Shown here: one piece after another, positions 1-14,217 of the stretch
Layout of the letters: the number at the start of each line of letters is the position of its first letter
How positions within the stretch are numbered: the stretch's first letter is position 1
From: Coriolopsis trogii
Taxonomy: Eukaryota; Basidiomycota; Agaricomycetes; Polyporales; Polyporaceae
DNA: 64,000 nt
Direction of reading: 5' to 3'
Assembly (NCBI GenBank): GCA_020543525.1
Contig: JAHYIO010000039.1
Coordinates: 1,736,001-1,800,000 of the forward strand
Position numbers and translations under genes: made by a program
Notes under the pieces: generated by a model
What the model saw: only the letters and a program-made list of their open reading frames with translations
Database searches by the model: none
What the model was told of the DNA's origin: nothing

Positions 1-3005
<3,005 letters not shown>

Positions 3006-4024
3006 CGTGGCTGGAGGGAGTGCTGGTGGTACGGGAAAGGCGGAGGAGGGCTGCGAGCATGTTTGCTCCTTAAGAAGTGCGAGAGAGCAGTGCCGATATC
3101 ATCTCGAGGGCTTGGGACGGCACATCCGACAAGGGAGGCCCGAAGATTGTCCGCAAGGGAATTTACAGGGAACTGGACTTCTCCCCGTTTGCTAGCCGGA
3201 AGGAGTGCGAGTTTGTATCGCGACGCAGGCGTGGAACTGCACGCCGTCTTCCCTCTTTTCCGCGCAGGAAGTTTCTCCCCGGAAGACAGCCGTCCACACC
3301 TGTTCATGGCGCGAAACACGGTTGCCGAGTTCCATAACGCGCGTACTGCATCAAGGCGCGCGCACGGGGTTGGCCTGGACGGGGTGGTGGGACTGAACCT
3401 GCGAATGGCGGACTCCCTAGAAACTCCGGGGCAGCTCCGGGGAACTGGTAGGGCTGGGTCGTTGCACAAACGCACCTGGGCGTGCAGTGCCACCGAGGCA
3501 GAGCGGCGACCCGGACGAGTGCGGCACTAGATGAGAAGAGTGCAGAGATTGACCTCGATTGCTCGCGGCACGAGTCAACCAAGCACGTAGTACAGAGTAC
3601 ATGTCAGTACCCACCGTAGCCTCATGGCGCGGGCAGGGCCCCGACGCCTGGTGCATAAGTAAGACAACGCCTGGTTTCTGACCAACGTGCACGCTGTCTA
3701 CCGCGGAGGCGACAACGAGGCGCATGGATGTGCATTTGTGGCAACGAGAGGGCGCGAGCGTCCCTGTGCATCGGTCACTCCGTTCTCGCGAAGCCGACAT
3801 TTCTCCGGTGCCCCCTTTCCCACCTCGCCCCATTCGGAAACATATAAATACCCTCTCTAAGTACTTCATCGGGTACCATCACCATCGGATAACAATTCAG
3901 TCACTGGAAGCACAGAACCAACACCGCCAGTAAGCTCTTTCTACACGTCACCGCGTCTCTCATACAAGAGACACGACAGCATCCGGGGTATTGACCGGAT
4001 ATACTCACACCAACCGTCACCAGG
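3006..4024. promoter_or_regulatory. Divergent intergenic region with TATA box for the downstream oxidoreductase
   Basis: This 1 kb gap lies between two divergent genes and should hold both promoters. A good TATA element, TATAAATA, sits at 3843-3850, about 175 nt before the oxidoreductase ATG at 4025, followed by C/T-rich sequence. No equally clear TATA was seen for the beta-glucosidase. The short ORFs inside look like chance frames. Confidence 0.5.
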
Positions 4025-5607
4025 ATGTCCGCCAAAGGATTTGCCATTCTCGGCGCAGGTATCTTCGCGAAAGAGGGTGAGTGTTAGCTTGTGCCACGCT
4101 CGAAGTAGTTCCGGGGATTCACCTCACTCCAATGTCAAACTTGAAACATCAACTCCTCGCGCCTGCAAATGTTTGCGATCGCCTCCGATCCTCGCAACGT
4201 ACGGATGCCTTCAATGGGGGCCAGCCTACCTCCCTGCTCTCAAGCCTATCTCTAAGCCCATCGAGCTCAAGGCGGTCTATTCGCGGTCAAGCTCGAGCTC
4301 CACCGCCTTCGCCGATGCCGCACAACACTCCCTCGGCCTCTCCAACAAGCCTGAGGTCTACAACGACGAGGATGCGCAGAAGTCGCTCGATGCCCTTCTC
4401 GCCCGGCCCGACATCGACTTCGTCATCGTCGCCCTCCCTATCACTCTCCAGCCGAGCATCGTCCGCAAGGCGCTCGCCGCCGGCAAGCACGTCCTCTCGG
4501 AGAAGCCCGTTGCACCGGATGTTGCCCAGGGCCGCGCCCTGATTGAGGAGTATGAAGCCAACTACAAGCCCAAGGGCCTCATCTGGCGTGTCGCGGAGAA
4601 CTTCGAGGCCGAGCCTGCTTACCAGGCTGCGAGGGACATCATTGCGAGTGGCAAGCTCGGCACGATCAAGTTCTTCAACGCCCGTGCGTACAGCTGGGTC
4701 GACTCCGAGTCGAAATGGTACAACACACCTTGGCGGACCGTTCCGGACGTGAGTTCTCTCCTCTCCATCGCGTGCTTTGTTCTACAACTGACGAGTGCAC
4801 TCGGACAGTACCAAGGCGGTTTCCTGGTAGGTCTTCACGTGGCGCCGATAATGCCTTACTCAGTGCCTGACCAATTCTACCAATCCCGCTCTCCTGACAT
4901 AGCTTGATGGTGGCGTTGTAAGTCCCCGCACTCATGCACGTGCCTGTTTGACTCACGTACCGTTTCCCCGTACACACCTCGTCCCTTGTCCCTTGGACGT
5001 GGTAACATCTCCTTCTTGACATACCGGACTCCGGTCCTCGGTACCGAACGCACTGTGACGTTACGCCATCACGCACCAGCACACGATCGCTGCGCTCCGG
5101 CTCATGCTTCCGAGCCCCTACAAGACCGTCTCAGCGTACGCCTCACTTGCGAAGGACATCCTCAAGCCTCACGACACGATCAACGCCATCGTCCAGAACA
5201 CCGACGGCTCGCACGGCATCATCGAGCTCTCCTGGGGCGCCCCCGTCCAGTCCCGCACTGCGGACGCCGACGACGCCATCACGATCACCGGCACCGAGGG
5301 CTGGCTCAAGGCGACCCGGGGACCAAATTGGTCCATCCGGGTCGTCGTACGCACGGCGGTGCGCGACGACAAAGGGAAGCCGGTGCCGGTCGAGGGCCAG
5401 CCCGGCAAGTGGAAGGAGGCGGAGGAGGTCATCGAGCAACCATCCTCTGGGGTGCAGAAGGAGATCGAGAGCTTCTTGGCAGCGGTCGAGGGGAACGACG
5501 ACGGCTTGGACGATCCGCGCGGCACCCTCGTCGATGTTGCCTTCATCGAGGCGGCGCTGAACAGCAATGGCGCGCCGATTGACTTGGAGAAGCTGTTGAA
5601 GGCGTGA
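4025..5607 (+). CDS. Gfo/Idh/MocA-family NAD(P)-dependent oxidoreductase
   Basis: Predicted 378-residue soluble dehydrogenase. Exons are 4025-4076, 4225-4748, 4809-4826, 4903-4917 and 5080-5607; the sum (1137 nt) is divisible by three and the frame stays open. The N-terminus MSAKGFAILGAGIFAKEAYL carries the GxGxxA dinucleotide-binding loop. GKHVLSEKPVA is the family EKP motif, with the lysine used in catalysis in related enzymes. The two very small exons supply YQGGFL and LDGGV, which join to read GGFLLDGGVHTIAAL, the conserved substrate-side motif. The C-terminal GFO_IDH_MocA_C-type region follows. It resembles the yeast YMR315W group in layout, as judged from memory. The substrate cannot be told from sequence; sugar or diol substrates are typical of the family. 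A TATA box lies at 3843-3850. Confidence 0.9.
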
Positions 5608-7254
5608 GGGGATGAGTAGCCAACAACTGAAGAAATTTACGAATGTATTGATACCGACAGTGTATGTGAAGTAGCTTGTGTTCTATCCACTAGTGTATTT
5701 CAAGTTGCTCGACGCAAGGTGGTGAAGGCGTTATCCCCGAGTAGGTTTCCAGGTCCCTCTGACAGGGCAACCAAACGGTCTTTACTTCAACTGCCTCTGC
5801 GCTTCCGTGGATTCCTACCGTACCCGCGAGACAAACTGACACCTAACCGCCCGGAGTTGTGACTTCCCTCCTCAAAGTCTGCATCCCGACTGACGACAAT
5901 GGTCGGTAGCGCGCGCTCGGACGCATTACGGCAACCACAAAACGTCGAAGAGGCGAAGCAACGCACCCATCTCGGAGAATCTGCCTCGATCTACATGGCG
6001 AGTTCTGAGTCTAATTATGCGGCCCACGCCCGGTGGGTGCAGTGCACGCCGCACCATAGTCCGTACATCCCATGTTCCCTAGACCACCATGCGTAGCGTC
6101 CCACAGGAACACGGGTGACGGAGGACGCGTCCGATAGCGTGAGACGTAAACCGTGAAATCGGGCAGTTGAGGCGGATGTGCGGACGACGGCGACACGACC
6201 CAGGGCAGAACGAGGAGAGACGTCCGTCCGATGATGGTCATGGACGTTCTTTACGCGGCATAGCTGCGTTTTGAACTAGGAAGCCCCACGAAGCCGACGC
6301 AAGGTTCACGAACGACGCACGGGCATGGAGCGGAATACGCATCGCGGGGAACGCAACATCCCAATCCGCCAACGCCGTCGCTCTGCCTCGAGAATGCTTT
6401 GTCACTGAGAGACTTTCGCTGAGCGCTGCGAGAGACGCGTCACCTATACGAGCACAATCCCGCGTCAGTGCACATATGCATATGCATTGCCTGGGATCCC
6501 TCTCGACCAGGAAGGATCGAGCCTAGAAGGGAAGAAGTTCACCGGGATCGTCGACGGCCTAGAAAGGCAACACTGACATGCGTCCGTCACCCACGGCTAG
6601 GATCACGGCGACATGCAATGATCGCTGATAGCCATCGTCGACGCGATAGAAGGACTGGGGTGCCGCCGGGAGGGCAGCACTTCAGCCCCGCACGTGGGAA
6701 GCGGCGTTTTGCTATACTTGGCACTGCGGGTGGTACGGGATGTAGGTTATCACCTGGGTCGCACTCAGGCCCATCCAGGGCGCGTGTAATCGCAGGTACA
6801 CAACGACGGCTCCGACAGAGGTGGGTCCACATTGACAACGGTGTGTAAGAGTCGAGGTGTAAGTTTTTCAGCCCTCTCGGGCACCTGAGAGAGAAAACGC
6901 ACCGTGAATGTACAAGAGTTCACTGTTGGACGGAGAGGCCATATGCTCCGCAGCACGATCGTGAGACTCGTAAGAGCACCCCATGAACTAGCTGTACTCG
7001 AAGCTTTGGGAAGTGAGACCATGTCCCCGCAGGTACGGTACCCTCTAGAAAGACTGAGCATGCTGACCAGATGACCACGGACGCCGGACGCATATATACC
7101 TCGACGGCCGGGTCGGTGCCTTGCGTCTGATGCTTGCCGATGATATTTTGGCTTAGAAAGGGCAACCGTGCCTGAGCTCTAGTAGTGCTGCCCTTTGTCA
7201 CGAGGTGCATTGGAGGAAGACCAAGACTCAGGACGAGCAACAAAACCAACTGGA
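5608..7254. other. Intergenic, no supported gene
   Basis: This 1.6 kb lies between the ends of two convergent genes. Open frames here are short, change frame often and carry no family motif. I see no RNA gene, repeat or mobile element. Confidence 0.5.
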
Positions 7255-9196
7255 TTACCGAAAGCGATCTTCATAGCTGGTATAGATAATGGCTGAAAGT
7301 GCAGAGACCTCCCTCAGGTCCGCCAAGCTCTGCAAAGTGACGTGGTCAACACTCTAACTCGCGCGCTCGCAGGCACTGACGAAGTTGTACGCACGTCCAC
7401 CAGCTCGTTTGGGAAACCGTCCAACGCCATATGGCACCACCTCGCCAGCCCCGGGAGCATGGCGGCAAGCCGTTCGCGCGGCTCTTGTGCTCCCAGGAGC
7501 ATGTCGTCCTGTTCTTGACGTAAGCCAAAGACGTGCTTCTCGACACCTTGGAAGAGTGTGTCCGTCGCACTGTCAAGACAGACTTCAAGGACACGCTCGA
7601 AAGACCCCGAAGCCACATGCCTACGCGTCTCGACGAGAAACGCGTCGAAGGATGGGTCGGGTGCCCCCGCAAGCCACGGTGGGATGCCGCCCTGCGTGAG
7701 CACATGCTGCAGCGTCTCGGGCGTGGGTGGTAGAAGCGTTGACATGAAGCTACGAAGCGGAAGCGGACAGGGATAGTTATAGACTGGGCAGTGTGATATA
7801 GGCACGACCAAACGCACTTTATTCGACGCTCCTTGCCCTCAAACGTGACCTCATACTCAACCCGTCGACGAACGTCGCAAATTAGGCGATGTAAGTCCGC
7901 GACGGAGAGTTTTGTCTTTAAGGAGACCCTGCGATGGCCTCGTAAATATATGTTGAATAAGTTGGAGAGCATACCGGAACGTACCCCTCGAAGACTTCCT
8001 CAACGCCTCTCCTCACACGTTCGCCGACGTCCTTCCATCCAACGTGTAGGATCCACCAGCTGAGGGTGAGAAATTTCCTCTCCGTCTCTTCGCTCACATT
8101 CTCGGACTCTTCCAGCTCGTCTGTGTCCGGGTCTTCGAGACTTCTGTCTCCCCAGAATAATGAGTACACGGATGTGCTGTATTCCAACTGCTCGCGTATG
8201 CGCTCGTCACGCTCCTGCTGAATCATGGACTGTATGTACTTTGAGCGTCCGAGTATGCTGAGCTGAATGTGGGTGAAGAGAGAGAGGAGGGTCATCGAGT
8301 ATAATACAGTCAATGTCCGTGTGAATGCTACAGGGAAGTTTGTTCAAACACGAAGAGCTTGAGTATATGCGTCACGTACTCAATATCTTGACTTCTCGCC
8401 ATAGCTCCGCCTTGCTTCTCGTGACAGATTCAGGAGATACCTTCAGGACAGTCAATCAAGAGGTGACATACAATAGAAGCACAACATACAGCAGTAGTGA
8501 GAGGACCTGGTGCAGAGGAGCTTGACATAGAGCTCGTTGTAAGCATGGAGTCAGCGAGTTCTGGGGCATGACTCGACTTCGGGGAGTCGGAGGTCGCGCC
8601 TGACGCAGGAGACGGAGATACAGCGGACACCTGGGAGGACCCCATGGTGGAGAACTGGTCCACCCAACTAGCCGACGAGGCAGACAGCTCTGTAGGCACA
8701 GCGTCCGTCGAGGATACCACAGAGACAGACCCGTTGTCGGATCTTGCGTCTACTTCGGAGGCACGGACGTTGTCGACACTCGAACTAAGGCTGGACTCCG
8801 ACGGCGCGTTGGGGTGTTGCAGTTCTATCCGGGGCTTTGATGCCCGCGACTGCGACTGAAGTTCTTGAGTGACACCTTCAACGTCCATACCCTGCAGAAT
8901 ATGCTTCCCGAGGGTGGGGAGTAGAGCCATGACGGTGAAGGATATGTCTTGCTGGTTCTGCTCGAATCGCCGCCGGAGACTGACCCGGGTCTCCAGTCAA
9001 AAAAGTTACTCTCGTCTAGAGGGAACGCATATACGCACTTTTCACGCGCTGAACGGTCCTGCATTATCGAGTTCCGCACATCCTCTAGTCGATCCGAGAC
9101 ATAGCGTCCGACGAGGTAGGCGCCGCCAACGTACCCCGCTGCTTTCGTGAGCCCGCGCCGCCGGTCATGAAAGTAGTTGGTGAGGGTATGAAACAT
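7255..9196 (-). CDS. PEX3: Peroxisomal biogenesis factor 3 (peroxin Pex3)
   Basis: Pex3 is the peroxisomal membrane docking factor for Pex19 and is needed to insert peroxisomal membrane proteins. The ATG at 9194-9196 gives MFHTLTNYFHDRRRGLTKAA, the short N-terminus with a basic cluster before the membrane anchor (AAGYVGGAYLVGRYV). Exon 2 begins NLRRRFEQNQQDISFTVMAL, a conserved Pex3 block containing the Pex19-binding type segment. A Ser-rich insert (about 8850-8520) is followed by LTVLYSMTLLSLFTHIQL, also diagnostic. Later exons carry WWILHVGWKDV and LPPTPETLQHVLTQGG. The last exon spells SVDHVTLQSLADLREVSALS and ends at TAA 7255-7257. At least six introns are needed. It is transcribed away from the small membrane-protein gene that starts 186 nt upstream. 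Confidence 0.9.
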
Positions 9197-9381
9197 TCTG
9201 AGGTGGTGGTCGCATGCAAGCAAGAGACGATAGAGCCAAGTCCCCGACGCGTTGTGAGTGACAGTCGCCAACCCCGAGGACGCCCTCATCACCGGGCAAG
9301 TTGCCGGCGCTGCCAAACACGTGCTCTACACTGTCGCCCAACCTCAACTCTTTCCTTCTACCATCACATACTCGTTTCAGC
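9197..9381. promoter_or_regulatory. Short bidirectional promoter between PEX3 and a small membrane-protein gene
   Basis: Only 185 nt separate the two divergent start codons, so both promoters must overlap here. No TATA box is evident; the stretch nearest the plus-strand start is C/T-rich. The link is inferred from spacing alone. Confidence 0.5.
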
Positions 9382-9889
9382 ATGGTACGTTCTCCTGTGG
9401 GCCGCTCGCAGTTGCAAGGACAGCATCTCACCGTTGGTGTAGGGCGGAGGAGCGAGATATCCCTACCCCAAGGAGGTCTGGTCGCCAGCTGGTACGTTCT
9501 GTCTCCATGCCCTGGTCGCGAGACGACCTACACGACTATCGAGGACTGTCTGTATTCATACGTGTTCAATGCAGGCGGCTGGTGGGTGCGTCCATCAAAC
9601 TGGAAAACCAACACCGCAATCGCCTTTGCAGGAATTCTAGCCGTTGGCTATGGCGTCTTCACCGTCAGCGCCGACAAGGAGGTACGCCGTGACTCTATAT
9701 GCTCAGTGAATGGGCTTGCAACCCGTGATAACCACATCTCCCTTCATGTAGCGGAGGCTTGTGGAGCCCACCAGGCCAATACCGTCCATGAAGGTGCGTG
9801 GATGCCACTTCTTTACTTCCGTTCGTCCCGTCATTCGTCTTTTGCAGTGGGCAAGGCAGTACAAGGAGCAGAAGGAAGCGGCGCAATAG
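9382..9889 (+). CDS. Small single-pass membrane protein, 80 aa, start codon on its own exon
   Basis: Exons are 9382-9384 (only ATG), 9443-9491, 9575-9681, 9752-9793 and 9848-9889. Every junction has GT and AG, and the frame stays open for 81 codons including the stop. The protein starts MGGGARYPYPKEVWSPAGGW, has one hydrophobic segment (TAIAFAGILAVGYGVFTV, about residues 33-50), then a charged tail with PTRPIPSMKWARQYKEQK. The size, the WW/W-rich juxtamembrane part and the charged tail suggest a mitochondrial inner-membrane accessory subunit, but I do not recognise the family well enough to name it. The internal coherence of five small exons is the best evidence that the gene is real. Confidence 0.72.
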
Positions 9890-10656
9890 AGTAGCCATGC
9901 TGCGTAGAATATCTGTCACAATGTCTGAACGCCCCGTACCCTTCCGAACGAGTCAAGTTGACAGGCGTGCAACACCTGCTTCCAGTATGACTTCGTATGT
10001 GGACGATATCCTGTGTAGCACATTGGAACATCCCGGAGATTCTCCGTGCAAGCATGAGTGATGTGTCTCACTGGTGCGCTGGTCTCCTCTCGTTCTTCCA
10101 CAATAGTCTGAACTTTCCTGTTTCTATAGCACACCGTCTCGTCATACGTCTTCGCGCAGATCTGAAGAATATCCTGCAGTCTTGCACGGAGAGGTGGCCC
10201 CCACTGTTCCGAATAATCTCCTGAGCATACGAGGCTTTTGAATACTCCTCGCATATCACACCCACTATGCCAGCGAGGAGTTCTGATGAGCCTCTCACCC
10301 ATGCCAGTGAGTCATCCTAGTATCACTAGGTGACGGAGAAACAGCGGACGTGATCGAGGGTCCCGTTCATCCGCCCTCTCATGTTATTCGCCTGGAGGCA
10401 TCGTTGAGACATTTGCAATAGTTGGAAGACCATACTCTCTTTGCGTCGCTGAAGAACGAAGGCTCGGGTAAACCGAGGAGGTTCATCCGCATTCTTCTGG
10501 CCGACTGACCCGACATATGTTACATGCGCTGCGGTCCTACGGACAACCTAGCTCTCAAGGTTTCATGACCCGTTGGTACGTCAGGTAGCGACTCTCGTGG
10601 TTGATCTACCTCATTCCGATTGGTCTGTATTGCTGTAGCGTGGACCGCGCTGACCT
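9890..10656. other. Intergenic, no supported gene
   Basis: A minus-strand open frame (about 10300-10070) has a mildly protein-like composition (ELLAGIVGVICEEYSKASYA) but no flanking exons or family motif that I can support. Otherwise nothing is seen. Confidence 0.4.
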
Positions 10657-11482
10657 TCATCCAGGAGTCCGCCCTGCCATCTGGGCGTACGACGAGCAAC
10701 CCTCCACGAACTCGACTTGAATGTCCTCCCAGTCAAGGAGGTCAAGTTCTTCAGATGAAATCTCCCAGCCCCACTCTGAACCATCGTCGTCGAGGACAAT
10801 GACCTTGGGGACAGTTTCGATCATCTCGAATTTCTTCGCTGGGCCTAGTGAGCGGTGTCGGTGCGGTTCGATGAGCACACATCTTCCACGTCATAATGGT
10901 GTCAAACCGACCTCTGCGCTTTGCGGGCTTCGCGATGTCCATGATGGAGACCTCAACCCGTTCGGGCGCCCGAGCGCGCTCCTCGCTCGGCTCTACATGG
11001 TCCTTCTCCAGCTCCTCTATCTCCATCTCCATCTCCATATCCATCTCGAGTTCGTTACGCCCGCACACCTGTTGGCGGGTTACCCACGAGGCGCCGTCGT
11101 TTCGTCCCGCGTTGAGGCGAGTGATGGGATCGTGGCGATAGCGGTCGACCTTGCTAGACTGCTTCCACGGCTTGGGACCTTCGTGAGATTCTCGTTCTAG
11201 GAAGTGATCCTGTGGAAATTGGCACGAGGAACGTCAACGATAGCTCTCGCCACGGGAGGTGACACCAGTGGTACAGGAGGGCGCGCCGCGTTGACAAGGA
11301 CATCCCGGCGAACACGGTGGGAGGGGGATGGTGCGGAGGGAGGGCGCAAAGGTGGGTTCGCTCACCGCTTTGGCATGCTGATTGAGCTTGTTCAGTGTCC
11401 CGAGGACGGTCTTTGTGGGGGCGCCCGTTTCGCGAGAGATAGGGCGCACGACGATGGTTTGTGTCTTCTTCTGCGATGGCAT
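10657..11482 (-). CDS. Uncharacterised acidic protein, about 200 aa
   Basis: A three-exon model fits: 11482-11366, 11209-10912 and 10844-10657, total 603 nt, all in frame with GT-AG junctions. The N-terminus MPSQKKTQTIVVRPISRETG is basic. Exon 2 is rich in charge and holds an alternating Glu/Met/Asp run (ELEMDMEMEMEIEELEKDH) made by a GATGGA-type hexanucleotide repeat at about 11017-11050. Exon 3 is acidic with aromatic residues (DDDGSEWGWEISSEELDLLD). No catalytic motif or membrane segment is seen and I do not recognise the family. The good intron phases and compositional continuity support a real gene, but the intron after exon 1 (156 nt) is longer than most here. Confidence 0.5.
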
Positions 11483-12482
11483 GGTGTGAGGGGTCAAGTG
11501 GCAGGTCTGGGCGACGTTGTGGCTTTCGGGACGACGGCTGGAAGAAAGGGAGGTTGGGTGAGGACCTGGCAGAGGTAGCGAGAGGTGCTTAAATGCTACT
11601 TTCCAAGATTCACCATTGAGTCATTGAGACTCATCGGCTACGGCATGGAGCACAGGCTCGGAGTCCCGCCGAAAGCTGTTTCGCGGATATGACTGAACAT
11701 TGGAACCGCCACCTTACGCGGTCACATCACTATCCTGGTGACTCTTGTATGTGTGTGGCTGAGTCAATGTAAGGCCGCCTGAATGCGATGACGACCCTCC
11801 GGTCGTTGGAGGGTGAGTACCTTGAACATACTCACACAATGGCGGTGCCGCGCCTGTGACTCCTCCCCCGCCGCTCAGCGCTGGCACGATGGAAGCCCGG
11901 CGAGCCTGAGTCTACCAACACGTTGTATCCTCCCCTCCCTGATCAGTTACGTTCTGCTTCTGTGAGCTTGCTCCCGACGGCGCGTCGCTACAAGAATCGG
12001 ATGATAGACACGATATCATGCTGAACAAGGTACTAGATGTCTGCCCAATCTTCAAGCTGTCACGCTCAACTGTCAGTACGTGCCATGCACGTGGATACCA
12101 TGATGGCGTCATACTAAACTACTAACCAGCCGTGATAGTAGCTGGAGAGGGACGTATCTGGTGCCACGCCTCACAAAGTGGAATCAACAGAGGTTCACTC
12201 CTTCAAATCCATCGTCGAGACGGCGGCGCGGTCACCAATGGTTATGGACGTGCACTCAGCCGCCGCTGTATTTTCTGTTAGAATACGCAAGGACGGACTG
12301 CCCATCGTCGATGTCTTTTGCCCGCCCGTAATAAGTGCTAAACCCACAAGATGCGCCTGGGCAACTACGGTTTCGCATATAGGGATTACGAAGAATACCC
12401 TCCGATCTGTCTCAATGCATAGTACCGTCCGGGCCATTGGTGAAGATACCCGCCTTTAGGAGATTGTCCCTGGTCCGCAATA
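11483..12482. other. Intergenic, no supported gene
   Basis: About 1 kb upstream of the acidic-protein gene and downstream of the kinase-like gene. Frames are short and without recognisable motifs. A minus-strand open stretch at about 12437-12195 has no family signature. Confidence 0.4.
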
Positions 12483-14035
12483 TCATTCACACAGGGTAAT
12501 CTTCACATCGACACCACGCGTTCTACGTTTGCCATCAGCGGAGAACAAGCAAAGGAGCACAAAACATAGCATACCAATCCTATCCAGCAAGTGTTCCGCC
12601 ATCCACAAGTCATGTTCAGCCTTGATCAACGTACCGCTCTTGGCATCCTCAGGCCGCTTCACTATCGGGTTGACCGCGTACGGATACCGCGCCGTTCCTT
12701 CGGGCCCAGACCAGTCCCAATCGACGAGCAGCACATCCGGACCCGACTCACCCGGTGCGTCTTTGTTGCGCACCAGCACGTTCACGTCGCGCACATCGCC
12801 ATGGATGAAACCGGCCTCATGCAATTGAGCAAGACCGGCGAGCACCTTCTCCCGCACCTTGTCGAGCGACAACGCAGGCTTCACTGGTACATGCGGACGG
12901 GGGGCACCATTCGTCCCCTGCTCCTCATACCACAACTTCAAGTCCCACAGGTTGCTGTAATTGGCGGACACGTCGTCCATAACGATCACCGTCCAGTCGT
13001 AGACCGTATTCGCCGCGAGCAGCTGGGGTGCGAAGCCCACATTGTGCGCTGCACGGTGGGCATCAGCCGAGTAGCGCTGGGTGAACTTGACGCACAGCAG
13101 CGTTCCGTCCGGCTTCTCGACGAGAAAGAGCCGCTTGTCTTCAATCGCCGCGAGATACGTAAACTGATGGCGCTCGCCGTCCCCGTCCTCGTACGAGTCG
13201 ATGAAGGGGAAGTCCGCTGGTGTGCCACGGCTTAGAGCAAGCGTCGAGTAGCTTTGCTTGAACTCCGACACAGCAACTCGCAAGGCGGCGATGGCCCGCT
13301 GGCCCATCTTGATCTGCTCGGTGTGCGTGGAATGCATGTGCAGTGGGATGCAGCAGAGATGCTCGACGTTTGGCTCAGCTCCGTGCACGGCGGCGGCAAT
13401 CGCCAAGTATGGGCCTTGCGTGCATCATGGACATCAGAGACAGCGGGATGAAGACACAGAGCACATACCGAAGTGCAAAAGGAGAATCGCGGGAAAGTTG
13501 AGCTCCTCAAACACCTCCGTGAGGTCCTCCGCGCGTTCTGAGGTAACGATGTTCTGCACGCTTGCACGATAGTAGAGGATGGCTTCGACGTAGGGATCCG
13601 CGCCACCGGTACAGACTTCGTTCATGATCTCCTGAATGTAGTATAGAGCATCGAATTGCAAAACTTCAACACGGAGGTCGCCGTCGGTGAGATACCCAGT
13701 TTCACCGATCTTGCTCGCAAGCGGACGTGCTGGTAATATTTCCTTGATCACTTATACGAACGCTGCCCGCCGTTCTCTCTCCGTCGAGAACGTCCTGGAA
13801 GCATGTGAGCGCAAAGACTGGAAGCACTGAATATCTTCGGGAGTGGGCGTGAGTTCTTGGTTGAATATGTTGTAACGGAGCTTGCAGAGCGACTCGTTGT
13901 GGAGAGATGGTGGCACCGATAGCTCGTACGGCCTACCACAGTAGAGCCTCTTCTTCGCGTTCTGTTGCGTATTATAGAATTCGGTGGGTTGGGCCTCTAA
14001 AGACGGAGCTTTGAACGGAGTATTTTTGTAGTAGG
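12483..14035 (-). pseudogene. Fungal protein kinase-like gene with an in-frame stop codon
   Basis: The C-terminal half is a kinase-fold domain of the aminoglycoside/choline-kinase-like kind seen in mushrooms: FIHGDVRDVNVLV is the catalytic loop with Asp and Asn present, LLVDWDWSG stands for the metal-binding DFG position, and VIVMDDVSA marks the hinge. Upstream exons read, in order, NTQQNAKKRLYCGRPYEL, SVPPSLHNESLCKLRYNIFN, then RRAAFV, a TAA at 13752-13754, and VIKEILPARPLASKIGETGY in the same frame. One intron (about 13472-13377) joins LLLHF to AEPNVEHLCC. The TAA cannot be removed by an intron of normal size without unusual sites, so a nonsense mutation is the simplest reading. The first exon is not clear: an in-frame TGA lies just upstream of about 14035. 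The gene may be dead, or translated only from a later Met. Confidence 0.6.
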
Positions 14036-14217
14036 CAAGGCGTCATTGAAACAGCGGGAGGGGCGAAAAAGTATCTGCTACCTCATCTGGGGAGTCTCGG
14101 TCTCGACATTGTATCTTTCAAATGGTCGCAATCGACGAATTACTCACCATCTGCTCGTGCAGGCAATGTCGTTGCGGGTAGAGGGCGTCTGCTTACTAAG
14201 GAGGCTTAGTTAGCCAG

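Noticed and set aside
10068..10298. Minus-strand frame with ELLAGIVGVICEEYSKASYA
   Set aside because: Protein-like in composition, but no start, exon chain or family match could be supported.
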